DNA from: an uncultured Clostridium sp. | Lineage (GTDB): Bacteria > Cyanobacteriota > Vampirovibrionia > Gastranaerophilales > Gastranaerophilaceae | Assembly: GCA_905212085.1 (NCBI GenBank) | Contig: CAJMDF010000004.1 | Span: 6,572-70,571, forward strand | Direction of reading: 5' to 3' | Length of the DNA stretch: 64,000 bases | In this document: in pieces, positions 43,772 through 52,842 of the stretch | Layout of the letters: every line of letters starts with the position of its first letter | Numbering within the stretch: position 1 is the stretch's first letter | Position numbers and translations under genes: made by a program | Notes under the pieces: model-generated | The model's input: only the letters and a program-made list of their open reading frames with translations | Database searches by the model: none | What the model was told of the DNA's origin: nothing

Positions 43772-44470
43772 ATGTCAATAAAAATGAGAAAAGTAAATAA
43801 ATTTGAAAATGACAGTAATATATTCTGGACTACAATGGCAGACCTTTTATTAGGTTTGGCAATCATTTTTATGACTTTGTTTGTACTTGCAATGACAGGT
43901 TTTACTCAACAGACATTAGAGCAAAAAAAACAACAAATTGAAGTTAATAAGGAATTAATTGCGAATTTAAAAAAAGCCAATATTGATGCTCAAGTTGATC
44001 CAATGACAGGGGATATTAAAATTTCTGATTTGGAACTTTTTGAATTGAGCAGTTATAACTTATCTCCTAAAGGGAAAGCTTATTTGAACAAATTAATTCC
44101 TATATATATAAATACAATTTTTTCAAAAAAAGAATTGGTAGATGAAATTGAAAATATTATTATACAAGGACACACAGACAGCCAATCTTATGCAGGTATA
44201 AAAAATCCCGATGAACAATATATGCGTAATATGTCTTTAAGTTTGCAACGTGCAAATTCTGTTGCTGATTACATGTTTAAAACAAATTTTGATAAAAAAT
44301 ATAACGATAAGTTGAAAAAGATGCTTGTGGTTGAAGGTAAGAGTTATTCCGAGCCTATTCTTGTAAACGGTAAAGAAGACTATGCAAAAAGCAGACGTGT
44401 AGAAATGCGTTTAAAAGTGAAAAAATTGGATGTTACAGAATTATTATTTCATGGAGCACAACATTTATGA
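43772..44470 (+). CDS. MotB/OmpA-like ion-channel subunit
   Basis: 232 residues. A single membrane helix near residue 20-42 with the proton-binding Asp at its entry ([15 protein letters not shown]), a coiled linker, then an OmpA-type peptidoglycan-binding domain from about residue 75 ([38 protein letters not shown]). With the preceding MotA-like protein it should form a peptidoglycan-anchored, ion-driven rotor. The ATG of the next gene overlaps its stop. Confidence 0.85.
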   Translation: MSIKMRKVNKFENDSNIFWTTMADLLLGLAIIFMTLFVLAMTGFTQQTLEQKKQQIEVNKELIANLKKANIDAQVDPMTGDIKISDLELFELSSYNLSPKGKAYLNKLIPIYINTIFSKKELVDEIENIIIQGHTDSQSYAGIKNPDEQYMRNMSLSLQRANSVADYMFKTNFDKKYNDKLKKMLVVEGKSYSEPILVNGKEDYAKSRRVEMRLKVKKLDVTELLFHGAQHL

Positions 44471-45828
44471 TAAAAGAAGATTTGATATTAGAAACTATAA
44501 ATATGATAAAGTTATACAATCTTGATATAAGAACTGTAACTATGGCGATAAGTCTTAGAGATTGTATGGATAGTGATGTTGATGTTGTATGTGATAATAT
44601 TTATAAAAAAATTACACATTATGCAAAAAATCTTGTAGAATATGCTAATGAATTTGAAAATGATTATTCTATTCCAATTGTAAATAAAAGGATTTCTGTG
44701 ACTCCTATTTCAATAGTTGGAGAATCCTGTAAAAATCCTGATTATGTAAAAATTGCAAAAACATTAGACCGTGCAGCTAAAGATGTTGGAGTAAATTTTG
44801 TCGGAGGTTTTTCAGCTCTTGTTGAAAAAGGTATGACAAAAGGTGATAAATTATTAATTGAAAGTATTCCCGAAGCTTTGGCGCAGACAGAATTTTTATG
44901 TTCATCAATAAACGTAGCATCTTCAAAAGCAGGAATTAATATGGATGCGGTTCTAAAAATGGCTGAAATAATTAAAAAATCTGCAGAATTGACAAAAGAT
45001 AAAGATGGTATTGGCGCTGCAAAATTGGTTGTTTTTTGTAATACTCCAGGGGATAATCCTTTTATGGCAGGTGCTTTTTGTGGAATTGGTGAACCTGAAT
45101 GTGCTTTAAATGTTGGAGTTTCAGGCCCCGGTGTTGTAAGAGCTGCTGTAGAAGCTCTTGATAAATCAGATGATTTGAGTGCTTTAGCAAATAAAATTAA
45201 ACAAATTGCATATAAAATTACTACAACAGGTGAACTTGTAGGTAGAAAATTAGCTGCAAAATTAAATATTCCATTTGGAGTGATTGATTTATCATTGGCT
45301 CCTACTCCTGCAATAGGGGATAGTGTTGCAGGAATTTTTCAGGCAATGGGATTGGAACATGCAGGAGCTCATGGAACAACTGCTGCACTTGCTATGCTAA
45401 ATGATGCAGTTAAAAAAGGCGGTATAATGGCAAGTTCCCATGTCGGAGGTTTGTCAGGCGCATTTATTCCAGTATCCGAAGATGCAGGAATGATTGATGC
45501 AACATCTAAAGGTTATTTAACATTTGATAAGTTGGAAGCAATGACTTCTGTATGTTCAGTGGGACTTGATATGATTGCAATTCCTGGTGATACTCCTGTA
45601 GATACAATTGCAGGGATTATTGCAGATGAGATGGCTATAGGAATGATTAATAAAAAAACAACTGCTGTTAGAATTATTCCTGTAGTGGGAAAAAGTATAG
45701 GAGATGAAGTTATATATGGCGGATTATTGGGAAAAGCTCCGATAATGTCTGTAAATTCTTTATCATCTTCAGGATTTGTACGCAGAGGCGGAAGAATCCC
45801 AGCTCCAATTCATAGTTTGAATAATTAA
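44467..45828 (+). CDS. DUF711/UPF0210 family protein (PFL-like fold)
   Basis: 453 residues, full length for UPF0210. Conserved stretches include [63 protein letters not shown] ([11 protein letters not shown]) and [13 protein letters not shown]. The family resembles glycyl radical (PFL-type) folds without the radical site; the enzymatic role is unknown. Its start overlaps the MotB-like gene (ATGA), so it is co-translated with the channel pair, though functional linkage is uncertain. Confidence 0.88.
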   Translation: MIKEDLILETINMIKLYNLDIRTVTMAISLRDCMDSDVDVVCDNIYKKITHYAKNLVEYANEFENDYSIPIVNKRISVTPISIVGESCKNPDYVKIAKTLDRAAKDVGVNFVGGFSALVEKGMTKGDKLLIESIPEALAQTEFLCSSINVASSKAGINMDAVLKMAEIIKKSAELTKDKDGIGAAKLVVFCNTPGDNPFMAGAFCGIGEPECALNVGVSGPGVVRAAVEALDKSDDLSALANKIKQIAYKITTTGELVGRKLAAKLNIPFGVIDLSLAPTPAIGDSVAGIFQAMGLEHAGAHGTTAALAMLNDAVKKGGIMASSHVGGLSGAFIPVSEDAGMIDATSKGYLTFDKLEAMTSVCSVGLDMIAIPGDTPVDTIAGIIADEMAIGMINKKTTAVRIIPVVGKSIGDEVIYGGLLGKAPIMSVNSLSSSGFVRRGGRIPAPIHSLNN

Positions 45829-45868
45829 TATGTTTGTTGAAAGATGAAACGTAATATCGAGGTTATTG

Positions 45869-46363
45869 ATGGCTGAATCTATAAGAGTTTTTGAAAACAG
45901 TTTAAGAGATTATTTAATAAACGTTCAGACTGATGCGTATAATTCAAGCATAAAAATCGAGCAACGTTATAATAATTTGAAAGTTTATATGGAGCCTAAA
46001 AAAACATCAATTCCTCATTTTTGGGTATCAGTAAATATTTCTGCTGTATGTTATCAGATTGACCCTGTAGAAAAATTAGATGGCAGCATGGGTGCAGATG
46101 AAAGATTTGTGACAATGTGGGCCGGCAGACCTAATATTAACGGTGAATTAAAAAAACATTGGATTTATATTACAAAATCAAACGAAATTTTAAATCAACA
46201 AGTTCAAAATGAAAAGAAAACTGAAGAAAATTTGGAAATTTCAAAAGCTGAATTGAAAGATGCTGCAGAAGCAGTAACAGGATCTGGTGTTCGTCATAGA
46301 TTAAGAGCTTTTGAAGACAGATGGAAGAAAAAGCGAAATAAACGTAAATATAAAACAGAATAA
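45869..46363 (+). CDS. Unknown soluble protein
   Basis: 164 residues from ATG 45869 (GAGG upstream). Not recognised. The first 110 residues appear alpha/beta (IPHFWVSVNISAVCYQIDP), followed by a helical linker and a strongly basic tail (FEDRWKKKRNKRKYKTE) that could bind nucleic acid. Last gene of the MotAB-like/DUF711 operon; converges with uvrC. Confidence 0.7.
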   Translation: MAESIRVFENSLRDYLINVQTDAYNSSIKIEQRYNNLKVYMEPKKTSIPHFWVSVNISAVCYQIDPVEKLDGSMGADERFVTMWAGRPNINGELKKHWIYITKSNEILNQQVQNEKKTEENLEISKAELKDAAEAVTGSGVRHRLRAFEDRWKKKRNKRKYKTE

Positions 46364-46366
46364 TAA

Positions 46367-48031
46367 TTAATTTTTATTTTCAATCATAGATTTAGATCTT
46401 AATTTTCTGTGGTATGTTATTGCAAATCTGTGAGCTTCATCTCTTATTCTTTGGAATAAAAATAAAGCACTTGAGTTTCTTGGCAAAATAACCGGTTCGG
46501 ATTGTTTTGGCAGAAATACTTCTTCATGTTTTTTCGCTAAACTAACTACGTCAATTCCTGAAATACCTAATTCTTCTATAATTTCCATAACACTTGATAA
46601 TTGTCCTTTTCCGCCATCAATTATCATTAAATCAGGCTTAGCCCATTTTTCTTCACCCAGATGTGATAATCTTCGAGTAAGTACTTCTTTCATTGATAGA
46701 AAATCGTCAGGTTTTCCCTCAGTCATTTTGACTTTAAATTTTCTGTATTCTGATTTTTTAGGTAAGCCGTTAATAAAAGTCACCATAGATGCAACTGTAT
46801 TTGTTCCTTGAATATGTGAAATATCATAACATTCCATTCTGTGCGGGAAATTTTTTAGTTGCAATTTTTCAGCCAGATAAGAACCTATTTCATTAAAATC
46901 ATCTCTGATTTTAGACATTTTGGAAATTTTTGCATTATCAAGTACTACTTTTGCATTTTTATCGGCAAGCATTTGTAATTCTTTCCCTTGAGCAGATTTT
47001 CCATAGCTTATTTTTACTTTCTTTTGAGCTAATATTTCAAGCCATTCTTCATATAGCGCTTTTTCTCCGATTGCTTCTAATTCATTAGATACAATTCTGT
47101 CAGGGTATTCAAGTTTTAGTGTTGTATAATATTCTTTGAAAAATGTTGCAAAAAATTCAGTTCTGTCTTCTTCTTCGACTTCGTATGTAAAGTCTTTTTT
47201 ATCAATAAGTCGTCCTTCTCTAATCATAAGTATTACTATTGCAAAGATACCATCATCAGCCATTAGAGATATTACATCTTCATTTAATTTAGTATTTTCA
47301 TATACGACTTTTTGTTTTTCTAAAGTTTTTGCAAGGTCGTTGTAACTGTCACGGAGTTTTGCAGCTTTTTCAAATTGCAATGTGTCTGAATATATTTGCA
47401 TTTGTTCTTTTATTTGTTTCATTAATTCAGACTGTTTTCCTGATAGGAATAATTCTGCCTGTTTTACTATTGCTTTGTATTCTTCAGGTGTAACTTTATT
47501 TTGACAAGGAGCCATGCATCTGCCTATGTGGTAATACAGGCAGGGTCTGTCTTTAAATTTTGGGGTTCTGCATTGTTTCAGAGGAAATATTTTTTTTAGG
47601 AAATCAAGAGTTGCATGCATTGCTCGAATATCTGTATATGGCCCGTAATATTTACCTTTTTCAGGATTCATATTTTTCTTGCGTACAATTGTAATTCTTG
47701 GAAAATCTTCATCTGTGATTAGAAAATAAGGATATTTTTTGTCATCTTTGAGTAAAATATTATATTTCGGTTTGTATTTTTTTATTAAATGACTTTCAAG
47801 AATTAAGGCTTCAACTTCTGTATTTGTTATTATATATTCCAATCTTTCAATTTGAGAAACGAGCACGTTAACTTTTACACTATCATGTTTTCTGTTGAAG
47901 TAGCTCATTACACGACGTTTGAGGATTTTTGCTTTTCCGACATATATTACTTCTCCTTGGTTATTGTAATAAATATAACAACCAGGTAGTGATGGAAGAA
48001 GTTTTAATGTTTGTTTTAACTGCTCATTCAT
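46367..48031 (-). CDS. uvrC: Excinuclease ABC subunit C, lacking the C-terminal HhH domain
   Basis: 554 residues from ATG 48029-48031. GIY-YIG nuclease at the start (LPGCYIYYNNQGEVIYVGKA), a cysteine cluster (PCLYYHIGRCMAPC), a UVR helix pair near residue 205, and the RNase H-like second nuclease (ECYDISHIQG, MIIDGGKGQLS). It stops just after RDEAHRFAITYHRKLRSK, where other UvrC proteins continue with a (HhH)2 domain. No ribosome site; a TATAAT box lies just before the ATG. Incises DNA on both sides of bulky lesions. Confidence 0.94.
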   Translation of the reverse strand: MNEQLKQTLKLLPSLPGCYIYYNNQGEVIYVGKAKILKRRVMSYFNRKHDSVKVNVLVSQIERLEYIITNTEVEALILESHLIKKYKPKYNILLKDDKKYPYFLITDEDFPRITIVRKKNMNPEKGKYYGPYTDIRAMHATLDFLKKIFPLKQCRTPKFKDRPCLYYHIGRCMAPCQNKVTPEEYKAIVKQAELFLSGKQSELMKQIKEQMQIYSDTLQFEKAAKLRDSYNDLAKTLEKQKVVYENTKLNEDVISLMADDGIFAIVILMIREGRLIDKKDFTYEVEEEDRTEFFATFFKEYYTTLKLEYPDRIVSNELEAIGEKALYEEWLEILAQKKVKISYGKSAQGKELQMLADKNAKVVLDNAKISKMSKIRDDFNEIGSYLAEKLQLKNFPHRMECYDISHIQGTNTVASMVTFINGLPKKSEYRKFKVKMTEGKPDDFLSMKEVLTRRLSHLGEEKWAKPDLMIIDGGKGQLSSVMEIIEELGISGIDVVSLAKKHEEVFLPKQSEPVILPRNSSALFLFQRIRDEAHRFAITYHRKLRSKSMIENKN

Positions 48032-48104
48032 AGCTATTATTATAACATATATTATGTGCAGGATTGAAAAAATTTTTTTCACAAATTATAATAAATATAG
48101 TAGT

Positions 48105-48515
48105 ATGAGTATTGGATTAAGAAAAAAAGGATTTATATTTTTTACATTATTAATTTTTGCAGCTCCTGTTTTTGCCGCAAATAGACCAATATGGACAGAT
48201 TTTTGTCCACGAGGGCTTGAAAATGCTGAGTATAAAGAAATTCAAAATTTTTGGCCTGATGGGACTAAATCTACTCAAGCTATTTATAATTATTGGGCAG
48301 AGAGAAGAAAAGAGTTTGAAAAGGATTTGGCCAAATGTGATGCATTGGGTAGCGCGAGTAACAGTAGTTGCTACATACTTTTAAAAGAGCGTCAACTATT
48401 TTTTAATGAGCAATATCAAAGAGATATTCAACAAAAGCAGATTTCAAACCAGATTTGGCGTGATATTCATGATAAAGGCTCAAGTCCTATAATGATTAAT
48501 GTTTTTTCAAGATAG
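48105..48515 (+). CDS. Secreted unknown protein
   Basis: 136 residues from ATG 48105. A clear Sec signal peptide (LRKKGFIFFTLLIFAAPVFA, cleavage near residue 25), then a small domain with Trp, Tyr and three Cys (FCPRG, KCDALG, SSCYIL). No family recognised. Diverges from uvrC with shared promoter space; converges with the Skp-like gene four bases after its stop. Confidence 0.65.
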   Translation: MSIGLRKKGFIFFTLLIFAAPVFAANRPIWTDFCPRGLENAEYKEIQNFWPDGTKSTQAIYNYWAERRKEFEKDLAKCDALGSASNSSCYILLKERQLFFNEQYQRDIQQKQISNQIWRDIHDKGSSPIMINVFSR

Positions 48516-48519
48516 TTTA

Positions 48520-48987
48520 TTACTTAATAATTGTTGCAACTTGTTCTGTAATATCATCTCCTCCGAAAAGTACAGTGTTTTTAGGCAATACCATGTTGTA
48601 ATTCATTGAACGAGCTTTTTCTACAACTGCTGTTTTAATTTTATTATCAATTGCAGTTAATTTGTTGTTATAAGATGTATCCAACGCTAATTTTTGTTTG
48701 TTAATTTCATTCCTGTATTTTTCTTCCAATTGTGCAATTTTTGCAGGATCTTGTTCTTTTGAAATTTCTGCTTTTGCTTTGTCAATAGTTGCCTGCATAT
48801 TTTGCATTTGTTTTTCCTGTTCAATTTTTAATGCATTAATTTCTTTTGAATTTTTGAGTATTGTTGCTATATCAACTACTGCAATTTTGTATTCTGGTGT
48901 TGTATTTGAGATTGCAATACTGTTTATTGAATATCCTGCAATAAATGCACTTATTACGATTATTGTAGCTAGTATTTTGTATTTCAT
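48520..48987 (-). CDS. OmpH/Skp-like periplasmic chaperone
   Basis: 155 residues from ATG 48985-48987 (GAAAGGA eight bases upstream). An N-terminal membrane or signal helix (ILATIIVISAFIAGYSIN), then YKIAVVDIATILKNSKEIN and a long coiled coil (residues 50-120) returning to MNYNMVLPKNTVLFGG. This is the Skp/OmpH layout, a trimeric holdase for outer-membrane proteins. Confidence 0.88.
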   Translation of the reverse strand: MKYKILATIIVISAFIAGYSINSIAISNTTPEYKIAVVDIATILKNSKEINALKIEQEKQMQNMQATIDKAKAEISKEQDPAKIAQLEEKYRNEINKQKLALDTSYNNKLTAIDNKIKTAVVEKARSMNYNMVLPKNTVLFGGDDITEQVATIIK

Positions 48988-49051
48988 GTGTGTAAATCCT
49001 TTCTTATACAAAATAAGATTACCGTGAATTATAAAAAATTTAATTGGTTAC

Positions 49052-49080
49052 TTGGATTAATTTCATGTTTTTTGTATGAT
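49052..49080 (+). promoter_or_regulatory. Sigma70-type promoter of pgk
   Basis: TTGGAT (49052-49057), 17-base spacer, TATGAT (49075-49080). It leaves a 5' leader of about 70 bases before the pgk start. Confidence 0.6.
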
Positions 49081-49157
49081 AATTTTGCGAGTACATGAAA
49101 ACTCGGGTTATTTGCGGGGAAAGCCTCGTTTTAATTAAGCCGAAAAGGAGAGAAAAC

Positions 49158-50360
49158 ATGAAAAAATCAATCAACGATTTAGGTGACGTTAAAGGGAAAC
49201 GTGCTCTTGTAAGAGTTGACGTAAACGTACCTTTAGACGAAAACCACAATGTAACAGATGACACAAGAATTCAAGCAATTGTTCCTACAGTAAGAGCTTT
49301 GCAAGAAAAAGGAGCTAAAATTATTTTGATGGCTCACTTGGGCAGACCAAAAGGAGAATGGAAACCTGAATTCTCATTGGAACCTGTTGCAAAATATATG
49401 TCAAAAGTTTTGGGTGAAGACGTTTTATTTGTAAAATCACCTGTAGGTGAAGGTGCTGATAAAGAATTAGCAAACTTAAAAGACGGTCAAGTAGCATTAT
49501 TGGAAAATATTCGTTACTACAAAGCTGAAGAAGCAAAAGATGATGATATGACATTTGCAGAAGAACTTGCAAAATTAGGTGATTTCTATGTAAACGATGC
49601 ATTCGGTGCAGCTCACAGAAAACACACTTCAACTGCAAAAGTTGCTCATATTTTAAAACCTGCAGTAGCTGGTCTTTTAATGGAAAAAGAAATCAGATGC
49701 TTATCTCAAGCTCTTGATAACCCAACAAGACCATTCACAGCAGTAGTTGGCGGTGCTAAAGTTTCTTCTAAAATCGGTGTATTAGAAAACTTAATCGATA
49801 AAGTTGATAACTTAATTATCGGCGGTGGTATGGCTTATACATTCGTAAAAGCTAACGGCGGTAAAGTTGGTAATTCTATTTGTGAAGATGATCAAATGGA
49901 TGTTGCAAAAGCTATTGAAAAGAAAGCTGCTGATAAGGGTGTAAAAATTGTTATGGCAACTGACGTATTAGCAACTGATGATTTTTCAGGCAATGGTACA
50001 AACAAGGTTGTTCCAATCAATGAAATTCCTGATGGATTTGAAGGCGTTGACGCTGGTCCTGACAGCCAAAAAGCATTTGCTGAAGTAATCAAAAATTCAA
50101 AAACTATTTTGATGAACGGACCTGTTGGTGCATTTGAAAATCCTAAATTCGCTGAAGGTACAAAAGCAGTATTGCAAGCAATTGTAGATGCAACTAAAAA
50201 CGGTGCTGTATCTGTAATTGGTGGTGGTGATTCTGTTTCTGCTGCTAAAAAATACTTCAAAGCAGAAGATTTCACTCACGTATCAACAGGCGGTGGTGCT
50301 TCTTTAGAATTTATCGAAGGAAAAGTATTACCGGGTGTTGCTGCTTTAGACGAAAAATAA
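49158..50360 (+). CDS. pgk: Phosphoglycerate kinase
   Basis: 400 residues from ATG 49158, with AAAAGGAG upstream. Substrate site RVDVNVPLDENHNVTDDTRI near residue 20, basic patch AHLGRPKGEW, nucleotide site VVGGAKVSSKIGVLENL near 195, and the hinge/ATP signature GGGDSVSAA near 355. Glycolytic ATP formation from 1,3-bisphosphoglycerate. Monocistronic with a strong terminator. tpiA is also in the window but not linked. Confidence 0.97.
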   Translation: MKKSINDLGDVKGKRALVRVDVNVPLDENHNVTDDTRIQAIVPTVRALQEKGAKIILMAHLGRPKGEWKPEFSLEPVAKYMSKVLGEDVLFVKSPVGEGADKELANLKDGQVALLENIRYYKAEEAKDDDMTFAEELAKLGDFYVNDAFGAAHRKHTSTAKVAHILKPAVAGLLMEKEIRCLSQALDNPTRPFTAVVGGAKVSSKIGVLENLIDKVDNLIIGGGMAYTFVKANGGKVGNSICEDDQMDVAKAIEKKAADKGVKIVMATDVLATDDFSGNGTNKVVPINEIPDGFEGVDAGPDSQKAFAEVIKNSKTILMNGPVGAFENPKFAEGTKAVLQAIVDATKNGAVSVIGGGDSVSAAKKYFKAEDFTHVSTGGGASLEFIEGKVLPGVAALDEK

Positions 50361-50377
50361 GCATAAAAACATATAAA

Positions 50378-50410
50378 AAAGCTCTCTGTTTCTACAGGGA
50401 GCTTTTTTTT
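50378..50410 (+). terminator. Rho-independent terminator of pgk
   Basis: AAAAGCTCTCTGT stem with ACAGGGAGCTTTT, TTCT loop, T8 tail. Confidence 0.9.
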
Positions 50411-50442
50411 GTGTTAAAATTAACGTATAAAAAGAGGGCATT

Positions 50443-51372
50443 ATGAAAAATATTTTAATTACAGGCGGAGCAGGATTTATCGGTTCACATTTATGTGAAA
50501 AACTTTTAGAGCAAGGAAATCACATAATTTGTCTTGATAACTTTTTTACAGGTTCAAGAAAAAATGTTGAACATTTGATGGATAACAAAGAGTTTGAATT
50601 GATAAGACATGATATTATTGAACCTATTATTCTGGAAGTTGACCAGATTTATAACCTTGCTTGTCCTGCAAGTCCTATTCATTATCAATACAATGCTATA
50701 AAAACAATTAAAACTAATGTCCTCGGTGTTACAAATATGTTAGACTTGGCAGATGAAACTCACGCAAGAATTTTGCAGGCTTCTACAAGTGAAGTCTATG
50801 GCGATCCGACAGTACATCCGCAAAAGGAAACTTATTGGGGTAATGTTAATCCGATTGGTCTGAGAAGCTGCTATGATGAAGGTAAACGTGTAGCAGAAGC
50901 TCTAATGATGGATTATCACAGACAACATAAAGTTGATATAAGAATTATTAGAATATTTAATACCTATGGACCTAGAATGGCTAAAAATGACGGACGTGTT
51001 GTATCTAATTTTATTATTCAGGCTTTAAAAGATGAAGATATAACAATCTATGGTGATGGTCAGCAGACAAGATCATTCTGTTATGTTGATGATTTAGTTC
51101 GCGGAATGATTTCATTGATGAATACAGAAGATTTTATGGGCCCTGTAAATGTTGGAAATGACGGGGAATATACAATTTTAGATTTAGCTAAGATGATTAT
51201 TGAATTGTCAAATTCTAATTCAAAAATTGTATTCAAACCTCTGCCATCAGATGATCCTACACAGCGTCGTCCTGATTTGTCTCTTGCAAAAGAAAAATTA
51301 GGTTATGAGCCGACAGTTCATGTTCGTGACGGTTTGATGAAAACTATTGAATATTTTCAATCTCAATTATAG
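50443..51372 (+). CDS. UDP-glucuronate decarboxylase-like NAD-dependent epimerase
   Basis: 309 residues. Rossmann motif [15 protein letters not shown] at residue 8; [25 protein letters not shown], the catalytic YDEGKR (YxxxK) and FNTYGPRM and [14 protein letters not shown] match the UDP-xylose synthase group. It would convert UDP-glucuronate to UDP-xylose for surface polysaccharide. Own start after the pgk terminator; AGAGGG before the ATG. Confidence 0.88.
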   Translation: MKNILITGGAGFIGSHLCEKLLEQGNHIICLDNFFTGSRKNVEHLMDNKEFELIRHDIIEPIILEVDQIYNLACPASPIHYQYNAIKTIKTNVLGVTNMLDLADETHARILQASTSEVYGDPTVHPQKETYWGNVNPIGLRSCYDEGKRVAEALMMDYHRQHKVDIRIIRIFNTYGPRMAKNDGRVVSNFIIQALKDEDITIYGDGQQTRSFCYVDDLVRGMISLMNTEDFMGPVNVGNDGEYTILDLAKMIIELSNSNSKIVFKPLPSDDPTQRRPDLSLAKEKLGYEPTVHVRDGLMKTIEYFQSQL

Positions 51373-51388
51373 ATAATTAAGATAAAAT

Positions 51389-52212
51389 TTATTTGCATTT
51401 TAATTTTCCTTCCCAAGATAAATCATTGCAGTGTAGATAATCCATATTTTCATTATATATTACCCAAGCAGTACAACCTTGACCGGGTTGAGTCCCTGTT
51501 CTGCCTAAGCATCTATTGTTAAATGTTTCTGTCTGATCACCTTTTGTACCTTTTGGATAAAAGCCATTTTTGGTTATATAAAAAGAATATATATCAATCC
51601 CAAGAATATTTGGAGCTTTGTTCCCATTTAAATCAAAATCTATTGTTGCACAAACATTTGACAAATATGCTCCTGCACCTCTTGATGTTTTGCAAAGAGA
51701 ATGTACTATATATATTGAAGTAATTGTACTTCCATCATTTAATAATATTCTAGGAATAGCATCGCCGTTTTTTGAGTTGTCTAAATATTTTGTTGAATAT
51801 TTTTTTGCATTGCAATCTGAAGCAGTTTTACATCTTTCTATTATATTTAAATAAGGAGCAATTTTATCAATAATTATGTTTTGATTTTCTTCTGTATTAT
51901 TCCAAGATCCAGTTAATCCCCATTCATCAACTGTCCCATTTTCTAATATTGCATTATTTACTGCAATGCTCATTATGTTATATAATTTTTTTAGCTTTGT
52001 GGAGTATTCTTTTTCTTTATATTTATCAATTAATGAAGGTATTGTTAAACTTGCTATAATACCTACGATCCCAAGAGTTATTAGAACTTCTGCTAATGTA
52101 AAACCTAAAATTTTTGAAAAATGAAATAATGCATTAATGAAATTGCCTGAAACTGACTCTATACAACCATCCTGTTGGGGGGGGGGCAACTCAAAGCTTT
52201 TTGCCTAAACAT
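51389..52212 (-). CDS. Prepilin-like protein, out of frame at a C10 tract
   Basis: About 273 residues if read through. The class III prepilin segment ILGFTLAEVLITLGIVGIIA precedes a globular Cys-containing C-terminal domain. The strong site AAAAGGAGGT (52227-52218) and ATG 52210-52212 start MFRQKALSC, but the next 10 C (52177-52186) put that frame out of register with the pilin; a run of 11 or 8 C would join them. Without that, only a TTG at 52187-52189 with no ribosome site opens the pilin frame. Either phase-variable or a sequencing artefact in the homopolymer. Confidence 0.8.
52177..52186. repeat. Homopolymer C10/G10 tract in the prepilin gene
   Basis: Ten consecutive G on the plus strand in a very AT-rich genome, located 24 bases inside the prepilin reading frame. 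Typical site for slipped-strand mispairing. Confidence 0.9.
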
Positions 52213-52277
52213 TCTTGACCTCCTTTTAATCTTATGTCATTTTTATTATTTAATATCTTTCGAAAAATGTCAAGATT

Positions 52278-52454
52278 TTAAAACAGTTCTATAATTTTGT
52301 TCAAACTTTTGTTTTGCAACTCTAATAAAGAAAGATAATCGCCATATGTGCTAATTTCTGTATGTGTAATTGCATCATATAGCACTTTGTTTATTGCTTC
52401 GATATATAGAGTTTGTTCCTCAACTATTTTTAGTTTTTCTTTTGCAGTAAGCAT
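52278..52454 (-). CDS. Small unknown helical protein
   Basis: 58 residues from ATG 52452-52454, with AAAGG five bases upstream. Sequence begins MLTAKEKLKIVEEQTLYIEA and is helical and charged. It lies 66 bases upstream of the prepilin gene on the same strand and diverges from a small HTH gene, so it may be its partner. No known family. Confidence 0.6.
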   Translation of the reverse strand: MLTAKEKLKIVEEQTLYIEAINKVLYDAITHTEISTYGDYLSLLELQNKSLNKIIELF

Positions 52455-52503
52455 GCAAACCTTTCTTAAATATTAGCGTATATAAATAAGTAAAAACGAT
52501 AAA

Positions 52504-52515
52504 ATATACGTATAT
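52504..52515. promoter_or_regulatory. Palindrome ATATACGTATAT between divergent small genes
   Basis: A perfect 12-base palindrome, with a partial second copy (GCGTATATA) at 52476-52484. It lies between the 58-residue gene and the HTH gene, where an autoregulatory operator would be expected. Confidence 0.4.
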
Positions 52516-52535
52516 AATAACAAATATATTTCTAT

Positions 52536-52565
52536 TTGTCAATTAATTGGCTATAAGGTTATAAT
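52536..52565 (+). promoter_or_regulatory. Promoter of the small HTH gene
   Basis: TTGTCA (52536-52541), 18-base spacer, TATAAT (52560-52565). The ATG begins 7 bases after the -10 box, so the transcript would be leaderless. Confidence 0.6.
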
Positions 52566-52571
52566 TAAAAA

Positions 52572-52781
52572 ATGGGCGTAAATAAAGATTTAAGAATTTT
52601 ATTATTAAATGAAGCTAAAACAATTAAACAATTATCGGAAATGGCTAATAAATTATCTGATAAAAAGTACACTGCTGATGGTATCTCACAAAAATTAAAT
52701 AAAGGTACTATGAAATATGATGAGGTCCAATTTCTCGCTGGGGTCTTAGGCTATGAAATTGAATTTAAAAAGGTAAAATAG
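52572..52781 (+). CDS. Small helix-turn-helix protein
   Basis: 69 residues. The pattern KTIKQLSEMANKLSDKKYTA, DGISQKLNKGTMKYDEVQFL and GYEIEFKKVK fits small lambda-repressor-like (XRE-related) DNA-binding proteins with an inserted loop. Probably a regulator of itself and the divergent 58-residue gene. Confidence 0.7.
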   Translation: MGVNKDLRILLLNEAKTIKQLSEMANKLSDKKYTADGISQKLNKGTMKYDEVQFLAGVLGYEIEFKKVK

Positions 52782-52784
52782 TTC

Positions 52785-52813
52785 TTGCAATTGCTCCTTT
52801 CATACTCTATAAT
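52785..52813 (+). promoter_or_regulatory. Sigma70-type promoter of the alcohol dehydrogenase gene
   Basis: TTGCAA (52785-52790), exactly 17 bases, TATAAT (52808-52813), 29 bases before the ATG. Confidence 0.75.
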
Positions 52814-52842
52814 GTCATTGAGTTAAGAAAGGAGAGTATATC

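Noticed and set aside
42842..44470. A Zorya antiphage system
   Set aside because: ZorA/ZorB-like layout only; the following genes are DUF711 and an unknown protein, with no ZorC, ZorD or ZorE-type effector.
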